DNA from: Cycas panzhihuaensis
Taxonomy: Eukaryota; Cycadophyta
Reading direction: 5' to 3'
DNA length: 64,000 nucleotides
NCBI GenBank assembly: GCA_023213395.1
Contig: CM041465.1
Coordinates: forward strand, 9,920,001-9,984,000
Below, piece after piece: positions 11,210-22,879 of this stretch; the stretch's first letter is position 1; each line of letters starts with the position of its first letter. The notes beneath the pieces were generated by a model, which was not told where the DNA came from, did not search any database, and was given only the letters and a program-made list of their open reading frames with translations. The position numbers and the translations under genes were made by a program.

Positions 11210-11850
11210 AGGAAAGGTTTTTCTAATGAAACTCTATCATTCTACTCATTCCATTCCTTGTGGTGTCAAACCTGTTGCCAAATATTATGCAATATCCTTG
11301 TACCATTTAGGGATTACCTCAATAGAGAATATTTTTATGTCTATAAAATCATCATGGATTCCTATTGTTGATTCTCCCTCTACTTCCCTCGACAATAAAT
11401 CTAGGATTGTATGCTTGGCCCCCTTTTTCACTATGATTTTAAAATTAAATTCTTAAAACAACATGAGCCACCTACTAATTCTTCCTCATAGTATAGGTTT
11501 ATTAATCAAATACTTGATAGCTTGATAATCTACAAAATGTAAAAAATATGGATTAACTAGTAAGTAATGTCTAAGTTTTTAAAGAGCATATACCATACGT
11601 AGGCCTTCTTATTTTGTCATTGAATAATTTCACTCTACCTCTATTAACTTCCATCTCATAAAATAGATTGGAAGGTATATTTTACTCTCTTTTGGTTATG
11701 CTAATATGCATCTAATAGCAAATAAAGAAGCATTGACATGCATATAGAATGACTTATACCAATTCAAAAATCAAAGGATTAGTGCTTGGGATATTTTTCC
11801 TTTTAATAATTCAAATGCAAGCTATTGTTGTAGCTTCCACTGCCATCTAG
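11210..11850 (-). pseudogene. Gypsy D RNase H and linker to integrase
   Basis: On the minus strand from 11850: KQQLAFELLKGKISQAL is the typical start of the gypsy RNase H/RT connection, followed by an N-V-D-A-S block, VYALXKLRHYL, VDYQAIKYLINKP (about 11530-11490), GRISRWLMLFXEF and LDLLSREVEGE (about 11400). The linker GIHDDFIDIKIF and WYKDIAYYLATG leads into the integrase. These are the normal RNase H motifs (Asp residues plus D-H-x-A), with stops in several codons. No reverse transcriptase motif is found upstream where it should be. Confidence 0.82.
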
Positions 11851-11861
11851 TCTTCTTTTTT

Positions 11862-11945
11862 AGACTATGGAGAATATACAATAGATATTACCATATATAT
11901 TATTGTATATGCTAGTGTAATATCTATGGTATATACTCCATAATC
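11862..11945. repeat. Imperfect inverted repeat (about 30-bp arms)
   Basis: The arm AGACTATGGAGAATATACAA continuing TAGATATTAC (11862-11891) is matched in reverse complement by GTAATATCTATGGTATATAC plus TCCATAATCT (11916-11945), with about five mismatches and a 24-base AT-rich loop. It lies exactly where D's RNase H meets the unrelated segment that replaces the reverse transcriptase. It could be a hairpin, a small MITE-like remnant or a recombination scar. Confidence 0.75.
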
Positions 11946-11949
11946 TAAT

Positions 11950-12811
11950 GGAGTAGATTGAATTTCTTGCTAAATATTTCTTTCTTCTTTAGCCTTTAAC
12001 TGAAAGTAATGCTTTTCTTTTTCTATGTTGTTTTCCTTAAATATTTGTAAAACTCCCTTAACATGTTCATCTTTGTTACGATATGCAAAAGTCTAGTAGA
12101 AGTTCTCTACCCTTAAATCCCAATTAATCAATTTTATTTTTTATAAGACTTATACCAGACTATAGAAATTCCTTTAAAAGTTGTTCCCTAATAATGTGTC
12201 TAATCCCTTTTTGGAATTCCACCTATTATCTACTTCTAAACATAATTCTATACATGTAGATGGGGATCATCTCCATTCCAAAATAAAGGGAATTCTTGTT
12301 TTTGAAATCTAATAAAAAAATTATTATTTATTTCTTGATAAGAATCAAAGAATTGTGCATATGCATCATATCATAATTGTGCTTGGCCTATTAGAGAATA
12401 AGGAAACACAAGATACCAAAAATGTTACTGCCATTTATTATTCATTATATCAATGCATTATTCTAGATGTTTCTTAGCTTAGTCTGGATAACCATTATAT
12501 TTAGGTAATTCATAAAATAATTTAGTAGAAGCTAATTTCCCTTGTACATTCCTCTCTATTTGTGATAGTTGTGATTGTATATTTTCTCCTCCCTCATCTT
12601 CCAAAGAATCTATGCACAATTTCAAATGATAACATGAACCCAACTCTATTTCTTCCCATGCATTATGGAGCTAATTTAGAATGAAAGATGGTGAAGGGAT
12701 ATTTAGAAACATTAGTTGTATTTGAAAATCTATCTTAGAACAAGGACTTACTATTAATTCCATAGTAACTATTGTGGAGGAAGCTTGACCTTCATCTTTA
12801 ATTTTCATTAT
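11950..12811 (-). pseudogene. Gag-like segment between D protease and RNase H
   Basis: A reverse transcriptase is expected here, but no YxDD or other RT motif is visible in any minus frame. Instead, the minus frame reads LFYELPKYNGYPD, AKKHLE, CIDIMNNKWQ, LVFPYSLIGQAQL, YDAYAQFFDSYQEINN and FFIRFQKQ (12560-12310). This fits a retrotransposon gag core: L-P-K-Y-x-G, then F-P-x-S-L-x-G-x-A-x-x-W with the Trp now a stop, then F-x-x-R-F. The part from 12300 to 11950 is not recognised (KDEHVKGVLQIFKENN). Either a second element's gag was inserted or D is a recombinant. The assignment rests on motif pattern only. Confidence 0.5.
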
Positions 12812-13095
12812 CTATAGTCCATCTAAACACAAGGAAAACATTACCATATTTTCTCCTATTGGTAGAGTGAATGTGTATTTTTCCCAATCTTGGATAGCAT
12901 TCATGGCTAATAGCCAAGGTCTTCCCAACAAGGCCAAGCAAGTCCTCCTTTGATCTTGTATTTGGACTACCATAAAATCTAATAATATGGTAAATTCTAC
13001 TACAATTACTAGGATGTTTAATAGTATACCCATAAGCCTCACCTATAGTTAATCAACTAATATAATGGAATAATCAAGGGCAATAACATTAGGCC
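12812..13095 (-). pseudogene. Gypsy D protease, C-terminal part
   Basis: The open frame 13042-12812 contains a V-x-I-Q-D-x-x block and the hallmark LLGRPWLLAMNAIQDWEKYT, typical of the end of the OTA/Tat-type retropepsin (L-L-G-R-P-W). The upstream frame continues to 13095 with stops. It joins the active-site part at 60705-60800 once element A and one 5-bp target copy are removed. Confidence 0.8.
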
Positions 13096-15411
13096 TGTTT
13101 CTTTAAAATTTGGCCCTCAATCAATTCTCCTTACTATTGATGAGTTTCTCATTTCATTTACTTTTGATATGATTGTATATGCTTGTTCTTTTAATCTAAC
13201 AGGCCATGTTTTGATGAAATGTGATATTAATTTCATGGGTGATGTATATTGAATGATGATGGCTATGTTATTATGTTACCACCTATCAATGAGTGATAAC
13301 TATAGCATTAAAATCTCTTCTTCGTGGTCATTCTAACTCACTTTTAATTTTAAACACTTGGTTATTTTGATCTTCTCTCTTGATTCAACTTTTAAATCAT
13401 CTCTTTTTATCATTTTTGGGCTTGTTCTTATAGTTTTCATCCCTTTTAGGCTATTTTCACATTAATTAAGTCATTTATACTTAAATTTGTTAATAAAATA
13501 TTATTTTTTGACATGTCAATGAGTCTTTTGACCTCTTGACTCATCACATTTTTGGTCCTACCAAAAATGCAATTGGTTGCATTTTATTAAGAAAGTTACA
13601 TTTTTGGTTATTAATAAAACATGACTAGTCACATTTTTTACTATTATGCATGTAAATTTTTTAATCAATATGCTAGTTTTTTACATGTCATTGCCTAGGT
13701 TTGATAGAAATCTACCCCATTCATGCCCAAAACTCTTGGAAAATCCTATTGTGTTGTATTATTCATGTTTTTGGTTTGAGACAGATTAAGCTTTGGTGCA
13801 TGATTCTTGAGATTTTGAGAGATTTATGCTACTATTTGGAGAACTATCTTGAAGGAAAAAGGAAGTCAAGGGAAGAATGTTCAAGCTCTATTTGTTGACT
13901 TACTACTATATGAATTTTAATGGTTGATACTTCTTAAAGTACTTGGTTTCTTATAAATTTTTTAGCTGCAAACTTCTCTTTCCTGGTAAGATCTTTTCTC
14001 TTTTTTTAGTTTCTTGTAATTCCATTATTCTTTTGATGATTGTTTATGATCAAAATTATTCTTGTCCTCTTTCCAACTTCTAAGATACCTTTGTTTACGT
14101 CTTTTTCTTAGGAAACTTAACTAAAAGGCTAGCCCTTTGTGGGAGGAAAAGAGGTAGAATATTGTGAAGAATGATCATCTCTTCACCATTGAGATAGCTA
14201 CTCTCTTCCATTCTCCTCAACTGTCCAATTTCCTAAGAGATCTAATTTCTCTTTTTACTTGTTTATGGCTGATGTTGAGCTAGTTGTTCTAGTGTTTCTT
14301 CATTTTTGCTTATTTGTTTTAAGGGAACACTTGAAGGAGTTTGATTATATTTGAAAGAGAGAGCCATTCTGAGGGAGAAATTCATCAATAGACTAGAAAT
14401 TGTAAAAAATTACTAGTATTGTCTTATTTAACTTCATTCTTTTATGTCCTCTTATTTTAGAAAAAGAAATATAAATTTATAAATGATATACTTTTGTTGC
14501 AATCAGATTGCATGAGATTCAAGGATCCTATGGTGTCTGAAAGGCTTCGTAAGTGTTAGAATCTCTTTATCATCCTAGTTCACTATTTACTTCTAAAAAG
14601 TTTAATTGTGGTTGGTTGCATTTAACTTTTATGGACTGAATATCTTTCATAGTGACTAAAATATATTTTTGAAATCTCTCTTTTCTCTTCAAATCATTCT
14701 CTAAAGAAGAAAATAACATGTGAATTAAATAAAAAGAATTATAGAACAATTTCATATTATTTGATCTTTCATCAAATTAGATATATATTTGCATGCTATG
14801 CTAGTTACATTTCACTTTATTTATTCTCATTAAAAATGTATGTTTTACATTTAGAGGAAATAGTTTCTCTTTCATTCCTAGTGTGCTTTATTTTATAAAC
14901 AAAAAAAGAAAAAGAAAAGAAAAATTAATTACATATGTAGTTAGTTCTTTTACTTGTTAGTTGAAAAGAATGTAGTTAGATCTTGTTGTTTCATTATTTG
15001 CTCTTGTGATTACATTTCATCTAAAAATATAAAAGAAAAATAAAGAAAACCTTTTCATCACCTAACCCTTTTTCCTTCATTTTAGTAAAACTCAAAAGGT
15101 TAAAATAATAGAAGGAAAGGAGATCTTAGGAAGGACACAAGATACATTGTTATTGTAATCCCAAATTCAAAATTCCTCCATTTAATTATGTACGCTAGTG
15201 GATTCTACCACCCTCTTTATATCATAGCCTTCCATTAATTCATTTATATCTTAGCTAAATGGAATAACTATGTGGAGACTCCTTCTTAGGAGTTGGTAAA
15301 GGTGGTCCCTTAGGTTCCCTTAGGCTTCTTGTTTCTTGTCTTAGACTTAAAATAGAGGAAACATAATGCTAGTTAAGAGATACTTGGTCTAGGTCCAACT
15401 GAAGCACATCA
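13096..15411 (+). repeat. Element A 5' LTR (2.3 kb)
   Basis: It starts TGTTTC and ends CACATCA, and matches 58429-60704 along its whole length with many substitutions and short indels. It holds no ORF of its own. Conserved non-coding landmarks include CAATCAATTCTCCTTACTAT near the start, a poly-purine run of A and AG near 14900-14930, and AGAGATACTTGGTCTAGG near the end. The TSD copy AGGCC lies at 13091-13095. Heavy divergence from its partner marks A as an old insertion. Confidence 0.92.
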
Positions 15412-15415
15412 TCTT

Positions 15416-15436
15416 TCTAGTGACGATACTAGGGAT
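15416..15436 (+). promoter_or_regulatory. Element A primer binding site (decayed, non-Met type)
   Basis: The bases TCTAGTGACGATACTAGGGA directly after the 5' LTR resemble the TCTGGCGAC...CTGGGGA block found after Tat-type 5' LTRs, with G-to-A changes. The tRNA identity cannot be fixed from this decayed copy. Confidence 0.6.
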
Positions 15437-15879
15437 TGTTATTTATTTTCTTATTTAAAGTGATGGAAACTGCAACACCCACTCCATAATAATTCTTGAG
15501 ACTTTAAGGTCTACTACCTAATTTCCAACCCTCACATTTCATTTATGAAGTTTCATATTTTTATGTTAATTCTTTGGAACATTACATGCATGATACTAAT
15601 ATTTATCCCCATGAAGATTCAACCTAATTATATGAAATACCATTGGAGCAATGGTTCATGGACCCCTCTTAATTCTATGGTGATGCTTCTCTTATAAATC
15701 CTTCTTTTGTACTAAAAGAAACACTTCCTACTTAAGTAGATCTACCTTATTTTAAGCTAGTTCTTACTAGGGTCCCTACTCCTCTTTATATGCTTGGATA
15801 TCAAGATCCTTTTTATCTAGAGACTCATACCATTATATCCTCTCTCCATCATTGATAATTTGATATATTATGTGAGGGG
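15437..15879 (+). other. Element A leader, no gene seen
   Basis: AT-rich sequence lies between the primer site and the recognisable gag. It has no ORF of note and no repeat that I can see. Confidence 0.6.
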
Positions 15880-17700
15880 TATGATTCAATACAAGTTAAG
15901 CCTTGAAATGCCACTTGATCACCTCTACCTTCTCATCCTCCTTCACCAAGGCCTCATTCTCCTCCTTTAGAGGAGGTTGAAGATAATAAGTTAGTACATT
16001 CTTAGCCTTTTCCCTCTCCTTTTAGGTTACAAGTCTAGACCCGCTCCCTTTATGTGGTACCTTCTACACATGAAGGCACCTCTGCCATACCTATCAAAGG
16101 TAATCTTATTCCTTCTTATGCTCCTATCTCTCATTAAATATGTTTACCTTTATCAACATCACAACTTATTTATTCCTATCCTAATAGGGTATCCTCTTCT
16201 TATCTTATTACATATTCAACTTAATTGTGAGTTTAATCATCCTATAGAGTTGTGCCAGAAGGTATTAGACCTCATACTTCTTCTCTTAAAGCACCTAATA
16301 TAGTCCCTTTTTTCTAACACATCCCTTATACTCATCCTATTTATCCTTATTCTTCAAGTAGTCAACCTCAGGTTGTAGGATTTTCTAATCCTACTTTGTT
16401 ATCTCACGTTCATAGACCAATTCCACAACAAACACCTTTTCCTTTATTTAACCCTTTTCTTCCTTAATATTCTATGCCATAAACCAATTCTATGGTTAAT
16501 CTTGTAGCTTAGTTTAATATGTCATCCACTCTTCTATTCCATTATTTTCCTTAACAATAACAATAACTTGCATCTTCTACTATTCCACATCCATCATCCT
16601 CGCCTCAACATTCCACCATGTTGAGGCTAAGGAAGCCCTTTCTAAACTATATGAAGTCTCTTTTTCCATGTGAGGTCCTATTATCTCTAATACCTTAATT
16701 ACTTCTTGAGTTACCTAAATTCTTAAAGGACTCCTCCTAAGACCCAACTTTTCATATACAAGTGTTTGCACTTGTTTGTACAAATTTCATACCATATGAT
16801 TATGTCATGATCTGCTTATTTCCTAAATCACTTTAAGGGGATACCTTAAAATGGTTTTATTGACTTTCCTTAGCCTTTGTTATCTTATTTCAATAACTAG
16901 TTAATTCTTTTATCAACCTTTTTGATGTAGTAAGACCTTTTAAACCTAGCATCAAATCTCTTTTGGCTATTAAGCAAAATCATGATGAAACTTCTAGGGA
17001 TTTTGTGAAAAGGTTCCAAGATCAAGTACACATTTGTCATTCATGTCTTAATCCTAGTCTTCATTTTAACTATTTACTAATGCTTTGAGTCCACACATGC
17101 ATCTTGAAGTACTCAAGCTTGGTCCTCAAACTTATGAAGAAGATATTGATTGGTGTTTATCTCTAGAAACTTTTAAAATTTAGGCAGGTATTAAGAAGGT
17201 TGGGAAATTTGTTCCCTCTAAAGAAACCATTCAAATAACTAAGGCCTCTTATCCTAAACTTACCTATGATCACTTAAATTCTTATATTAAATCATTAGAG
17301 TATATGATCAACACCAAGTTGTGTATTAATGGTCCTACTCAAAGTCAAACCTCTCAAGAGACAAAAGTAATTCATCATATTGATGGAAGGAAGAAATAAG
17401 CTCTTCCTCCACCCCCTCCTTCCTTCAGAAAGACTAAGTGATATCCTTATAATCAAACAGATACCCATGACAGAAGTGAATGTCATATGGTCTAAACTAT
17501 AACTCAAAATATAAATGTTCAAGCAAACCATCCTTCCAAGATATCTCAAGACCAGATGATTCATAAAGATCCCTTACCTTAACACAAAGGTAAAGGAAAC
17601 AAAGATAATAAGGGCAAGGAAAAATAGATTCAAGATAATGAAGACAATCCTTCTAGTTCTGATTCATTGAAGAAGACTAATACTTCCCTTAATCCTTTGA
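15880..17700 (+). pseudogene. Element A gag
   Basis: The N-terminal part (15900-16560) is a decayed, proline-rich reading (PSPPLEEVEDNK; RPIPQQTPFPLFNPFLP). The gag core follows: HHVEAKEALSKLYEV (about 16613), GDTLKWFY (about 16840), then KPSIKSLLAIKQNHDETSRD and FVKRFQDQV (16940-17026), which match the retrotransposon gag pattern. A charged C-terminal tail near 17590-17700 is likely the nucleocapsid part, but no zinc knuckle is certain. Many stops and frame changes are present, so it is non-functional. Confidence 0.75.
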
Positions 17701-17997
17701 TAAAATGTAATAATAATCAAGCTCACCCACCTCCTAAAGCTAGTGAGACTAAGAGAATAATTAACAAAGTGAAGACTACAAAGAGCGCAAGTCCATCTAA
17801 ATAGTATGATGATTCAATGGTAACTAATCTTGGCTCTTTACCTCTTGTACCCCCATGTCCCATCAAGTTTAGATCCATTCCTTCTAGTATAAAGGATGGA
17901 TCATTCTCTTTAGTTGATGAGTTAAAGGCCATTCCTGCTAGTATTTCAATTATAAATTTGCTAAAATGTTATCCCAAGCAATGTTAGCTCTTGTTTA
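17701..17997 (+). other. Element A gag-protease linker
   Basis: This low-complexity, Lys- and Ser-rich linker reading joins gag to protease. No separate gene is seen on either strand; a minus-strand open stretch here is a shadow. Confidence 0.5.
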
Positions 17998-18390
17998 ATG
18001 TATTATTTTGACTTGGATACCCTGCCTAATCATACCACTCATTCTCCAAATAATATACCTCCATTTTATATTAAGATAATTAGTGATGACATTAACATTA
18101 AATATGTCATCATTGATGAGGGATCATTTGTTAATATAATTCCTCTTTGTCTTGTTAAGGATCTAAAAATTTTGGTCTTTGATCCATCTGAGTGGAGTTA
18201 TCATGGACATAATAAAAATAAAAAAGTTTCCCTTGGTCAAGTGACTCTTCCCCTAACCCTCAAAGAAAATATGGCTCTTACTAAATTAGCCATCATTGAT
18301 CTTGATTTGGAGTATAACATCCTTTTGGGTAGACCATGGATCACCCAAATGGCTATTATTGGTTCTTCCATTTTTAGTAAACTCTAGTTC
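17998..18390 (+). pseudogene. Element A protease
   Basis: This 129-codon open stretch contains the aspartic protease of a Tat-type gypsy element: VIIDEGSFVNIIPLCLVKDL (about residues 36-56; D-E-G-S instead of the usual D-x-G-S/A), a flap-like G-H-N-K-N-K-K-V-S-L-G region, and the C-terminal EYNILLGRPWITQMAIIGSS. This is the longest undamaged part of A. It would process Gag-Pol if intact. The frame closes with a TAG at 18388. Confidence 0.85.
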
Positions 18391-19029
18391 ATCCATGAAA
18401 GAGAAATAAAGATTATAAGATAAAAATTAGAACCTATTAAATAGTTAGACCCATGTATTGAGGCCTTTGCTTAGCCTAGTGAGTCATCCAACTCTTTAGA
18501 GTATTTCTTTTAATCATTAGGTTTAGGCCAATATTTTTCCATTAAGACTCCTCCTTCTCAAGGAGAAGTAAAAGATGTTGATTTGGTCAAAATTATCCCT
18601 ATTTCACTAGGTTCCTCATCCACTCCTTATTTTTTGGGTTTAACTTATCGATCTTTAATGAGATTTCAAACAAACTTTCACATTGACTTGGGAATTTATT
18701 GATAAACATATCCCTTTTTCTTAAGCTTCTTCAATCATTAAGTTTGTCTCCACTTATCTAAACTCTTTGGTTGATTATCCTCTATATTTTAAACCATCAT
18801 TTTTACCTACTGATCGACTAAAGAACTTACTCCTCATTAATCTTTTTCACTTAGATCACTTTGAAAATGATGAGGCAATCCTTGAATATCTAGTAGGATC
18901 AACTCCTAATCTTCCCTTCAGTCATAATAGGTTGTATTTTTCAAAAGTAATATAACCTAATTCACTATTAGTTGATCATTCCTAACCTCAAGAGATAATT
19001 TCTCTTATAGATCCTACTCCTCCTCACTT
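18391..19029 (+). other. Element A protease-RT spacer
   Basis: This is the decayed continuation of A's pol frame between protease and reverse transcriptase. Short open stretches such as 18767-18955 (SNRLYFSK-type) have no recognisable domain. Confidence 0.5.
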
Positions 19030-20470
19030 TGAACAGGGAAATTCTATGCTTATAGAGCAAACTATAGATGTGACTTAGAATTGCGAAATACCCCTAAGAT
19101 TATTAAGCTTGGACTTAGTTATACTTCTCAAGAGATCTCTCAAGTTAAGGATCTATTCCATGAGCTTCATTTATTTTTTTCTTAGGACTATAATATATAC
19201 ATGGTCTTGATCCCTAAGTCATCAAGCATAATATTGTGATTACTCCTAGCATTAAACCTAAATATCAAAAATAACATCCTATTCACCCACATCTTTCTAT
19301 TGCTATCAAATAGGAAGTAGAGAAATTATTAAGAGTTGGATACATTGAGAGTGTAGATTACTCTCATTGGGTTTTTAATATAGTTCCAATTGTGAAGAAA
19401 ACTAGTTCAATCTGAATCTGCATTAACTTTTAGGATATTAATGATACTTGTCCTAAGGATAGTTTTCCTCTCCCTTTTCTTGACTAGATTTGGGATCAAA
19501 TGATTAGTTTTGAGGTGATGTCCCTTATGGATGGTTTTTCTAGTTATAATTAGATTTTCATTGCACCATGAGATCATCATAAGACTACATTCACTACTCC
19601 TTGGGGTACTTTCATTTACAAGGTCATGCCTTTTAGATTAAAAAATGTTGGTGCTACTTATTAACAAGTAATAGTTCATATTTTCCATGATCTAATCGAT
19701 AATACTATTATTGTATAGTTAGATGATATGTTGTCTTTCTCATAAACATTAAGATCATGCTCGTGACATAAGAATAATCTTTGAAAGATGTAGAAAATAT
19801 CACTTAAGTCTTAATCTATCTAAATGTGTATTTGCCATGATGTTAGGGAGAATATTGGGTAACATTTTCTCCCATAATAGGAGTAGAATAGATCTAAACA
19901 AAATAATGGTAATCGTTAATATACCCCCTCCTAAAAACCAAAATTAGATCAAATCCTTTTTAGTTAGACTTGGATTTTTAAAATTTTTTATTGCCAATTT
20001 TGCTTTGGAATCCTCAAGTTCAGGAGTCCTTTGATATTTAAAGTAAGCATTAATCTTAGCACCTATTCTTGCTCCACCAAGGTTTGATAAACCTTTTATA
20101 TTATATACTTCTTTTACTGAAGAATCATTAGTAGGTATGTTAGCATAAGAGGATGATTTTGATAAGGAGTGAGCAATCTATTTCATTAGTAAGATTTTAG
20201 TGGTTACTAAGCTTCATTATTCCCTTCCTAAAAAAGAATGTCTTACTTTAATTTTTGTCACTAAGAAGTTACGAAATCACCTTCTTGGTAATAAGGTTTA
20301 TCTGATTACCCAATCTAATCTTATTAGATATTTACTTAGTAAAACCAACCTTATTAGATGATTAGGCAAATGGTCCTTATTATTAGAAGAATTTGACTTT
20401 CAAATCATCAATAGAAAATCCAAGAAAGGAATGTTCATTATAAAGATCATGGTTAACACTCCTCTTCCTA
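19030..20470 (+). pseudogene. Element A reverse transcriptase and RNase H
   Basis: The plus frame reads KLLRVGYIESVDYSHWVFNI and VPIVKK (19320-19400), NDTCPKDSFPLPFLD, SLMDGFSSYN, KTTFTTPWGTFIYKVMPF (about 19584-19638), and the catalytic region I-I-V-stop-L-D-D-M at 19707-19727. The Tyr of YxDD is now TAG (19716-19718). The thumb and connection (HLSLNLSKCVFA; GFLKFFIANFA) and RNase H (FILYTSFTEESL; KECLTLIFVTKKLRNHLLGN) follow to about 20460. The motifs are those of Ty3/gypsy. Multiple stops and small indels make it dead. Confidence 0.85.
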
Positions 20471-20559
20471 ACCTTGTCAACCTGTTGATGATACTCCTCT
20501 AGACGAGCATATCTTCTATGTCTAGGTTGCCCGTTTTGAAGATCCCTAATATGGAGAAA

Positions 20560-20843
20560 TTAAGTCATACCTTTATGACTAGTCTTTCCCTTCTTCTTTG
20601 ACATCTAAGAAGAGAAGATAAATTTAAGCTATTACTAGGTAATATCTCTTACTTGATGGCATGCATTATAAATGTTCTTTTGATAGAATTTTATTGAGAT
20701 GTCTTTCTCCCAACAAAATAATTATAGCCTTGATAGAATGTCATAAAGGAACATGTGGTGGATACTTTGGTAGCTAATCTATGTCCTAACTCATTCTTTA
20801 TATGGGTTATTATTAGCCTATCTTATTTAAATATGTTTATGCC
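20560..20843 (+). pseudogene. Element A integrase, zinc-binding part (split by F)
   Basis: The frame ECHKGTCGGYFGS near 20735-20775 gives the H-x-x-G-x-x-G-G-H/Y-like start of the integrase HHCC domain, and FKYVYA ends at the F insertion. The C-x-x-C half (YVQKCKKM) is on the other side at 35906. Removing F and one ATGCC copy restores the usual Y-A-Y-V-x-x-C-x-x-C order. Confidence 0.82.
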
Positions 20844-21192
20844 TGAAGGCATAAGAGACCAGAGCAGGTCATGATGCCATTGCGATCACCAAATTTCCAT
20901 ATAGTTGAAGTTAGTATTAAAAAACATTAAGGATGTATTCTCATCTCTTAAATAGATATTTAGGGAGGTGGCACATGCCATCACCTAACCCACACATTAG
21001 TCAACAATGCGTTTAAACAATATTAAAAAAATAACATTTAATAAATGCTACACATACCTTAATAATATTGCGCTAGCTCTAGGTACCTTTAGGCAGTTAG
21101 TGGGAGGTTCTAAATGCCCTAGGGAGCCCTAAAGGTGGCTTTCGAGGGCCCTAGGTGCACATATCCTTAGGTCATTAGCAATTATCCCAACA
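20844..21192 (-). repeat. Copia F 3' LTR
   Basis: On the minus strand it begins TGTTGGGATAATTGC and ends TATGCCTTCA. It pairs with 35557-35905, with clear but limited divergence. The palindromic-looking block CCTAGGGC..GCCCTAGG is near its start. Confidence 0.93.
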
Positions 21193-21206
21193 TTCTCCTC
21201 CATAAT
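21193..21206 (-). promoter_or_regulatory. Copia F polypurine tract
   Basis: The minus strand reads ATTATGGAGGAGAA directly before the LTR start TGTTGGG. Confidence 0.85.
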
Positions 21207-21243
21207 CTCCAATGTGAATAATTCCTAAATTTTCTCTGAATTT

Positions 21244-22879
21244 CTAGAACTTGATCTTATCCAATGCTTTTGTGAAGATGTCTACTATCTGGTCCTCTGT
21301 ACCGTAATGTTTTAGCTCAATTTGTCCTTCTTGTACTAATTCCTGAATGAAATGATGTTGTGTTTCAATATGCTTGATTTTACCATGAAAAACTAGATTC
21401 TTTGTTATTTGTATGGTGCTTTGATTGTCGCACTAGATTTTAGTTGGCCCTTACTATTCTATTTTGAGATCTTGTAGTAGACGACGCAACCAAACTGTTC
21501 AACATGTACCTAAAACTATTGCTTTATATTTTGCCTCTGATATTGATAAGGAAACTATATTTTGTTTCTTTGAACTCCACGTTATAGCTACTGAATCCAT
21601 ATTAAAGGTATAACCTAATATAGATTTCCTGTCATCTATATCACCAGCCCAGTCTGAATTTGTATGCCCTATTAATATGAAGTTTGATGTAGACCTATAA
21701 TATAGCCCAAAACATGGTGTGTCTTTAAGATATCATAGAATTCTTTTTACTGATTTCTAATGAGAAGTCTTTGGATCATAAATAAAGTAGGATACCACAC
21801 TACCTGCAAGCATGATATCAGGTCATATAGAAGTCAAGTAAATTAAGCTGCCAATTAGTTGCCTATATAGTGTTGGATCCATAGGAGTAGACTCATCATG
21901 CTTTGAAAGTTTTATTCCAACTTCAGCAGGGGTAGCTAAAGGTTTACATTTTCTCATCTTAAACTTTTGAAGTAAGTCCAAAGTAGATTTTATTTAGGAG
22001 ATAAGAATGTTGTCATCATCTTACCATACTTCTATTCCAAGGAAGTAATGCATTAGACCCAAGTCAGTCATTTCAAATTCTCTACACATATCTTCCTTGA
22101 ATTGATATGAGATTTGTGGATTATTTCCTATGTAAATAAGATCGTCAATATATAATCCCATAATTAGGATCAATTCACCTTTGATCTTAGTGTATAGATT
22201 TGGGTCTAATTAAGATCTTTTGAAGCCTTGTTCCCTAAAATATTTGTCAATATAGGAATACCATGCCCTAGGTGCTTATTTAAGTCCATAAGGTTCTTTC
22301 TGGAGTTTGTACATTTTGTTTTCTTCCCCCTAACATTAAAACCAAGGGATTGAGAGGCATAGATATCTTATTCGATGTAGCCATTAAGAAAAGCACTTTT
22401 GACATCCATTTGGCAAACATCCCATTTCATTTGAGTAGTCGAATTGATAATCATCTGAACTATTTTCATTCTAGAAACTAGAGCAAAGTTCTCATTATAA
22501 TCAATGCCTTTCTTTTAAGAGTATCCTTTTACAACAAGATGAGCTTTGTGCTTGTCAATAGATCCATCAAATCTAAATTTTGTTTTGTATATCCACTTAG
22601 TCCCAATAGGCTTTTTGTTGGGAGGAAGATCAACCAATTCCCAAGTGTCATTTTTTACAATGGAGTTGTATTCTTCCTCTATAACGTTTCTCCATGTAGC
22701 ATTTGAATTAGCCACATTAAAGGTTTGAGGCTCATGTGTTTCCATAACATGAGACATAAGGGCAAAGTTTACCCTATGAGATCAAGTTGATTTTCTATTA
22801 TAATCATGATCCAACATGTTATCCATGGTATGATATCTTTGAATCCATTTAGGAATTGTTCATGGTAGAGGTTAAGAGG
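21244..22879 (-). pseudogene. Copia F reverse transcriptase and RNase H
   Basis: The reverse transcriptase starts in the open stretch 22757-22515 (EEEYNSIVKNDTWELVDLPP, then GTKWIYKTKFRFDGSIDKHK) and has an intact LYIDDLIYI catalytic motif near 22150-22125. RNase H follows at 21900-21400 with motifs matching E. The C-terminal IVDIFTKALDKIKF ends at a TAG (21246-21244). E has TAG at the matching place, so this is either the real stop or a shared mutation. Several further stops occur within the domain. Confidence 0.88.

Noticed and set aside
16052-16303. Plus-strand open stretch with Leu-rich composition
   Set aside because: It is out of phase with A's proline-rich gag reading and has no domain; composition reflects CT-rich DNA.
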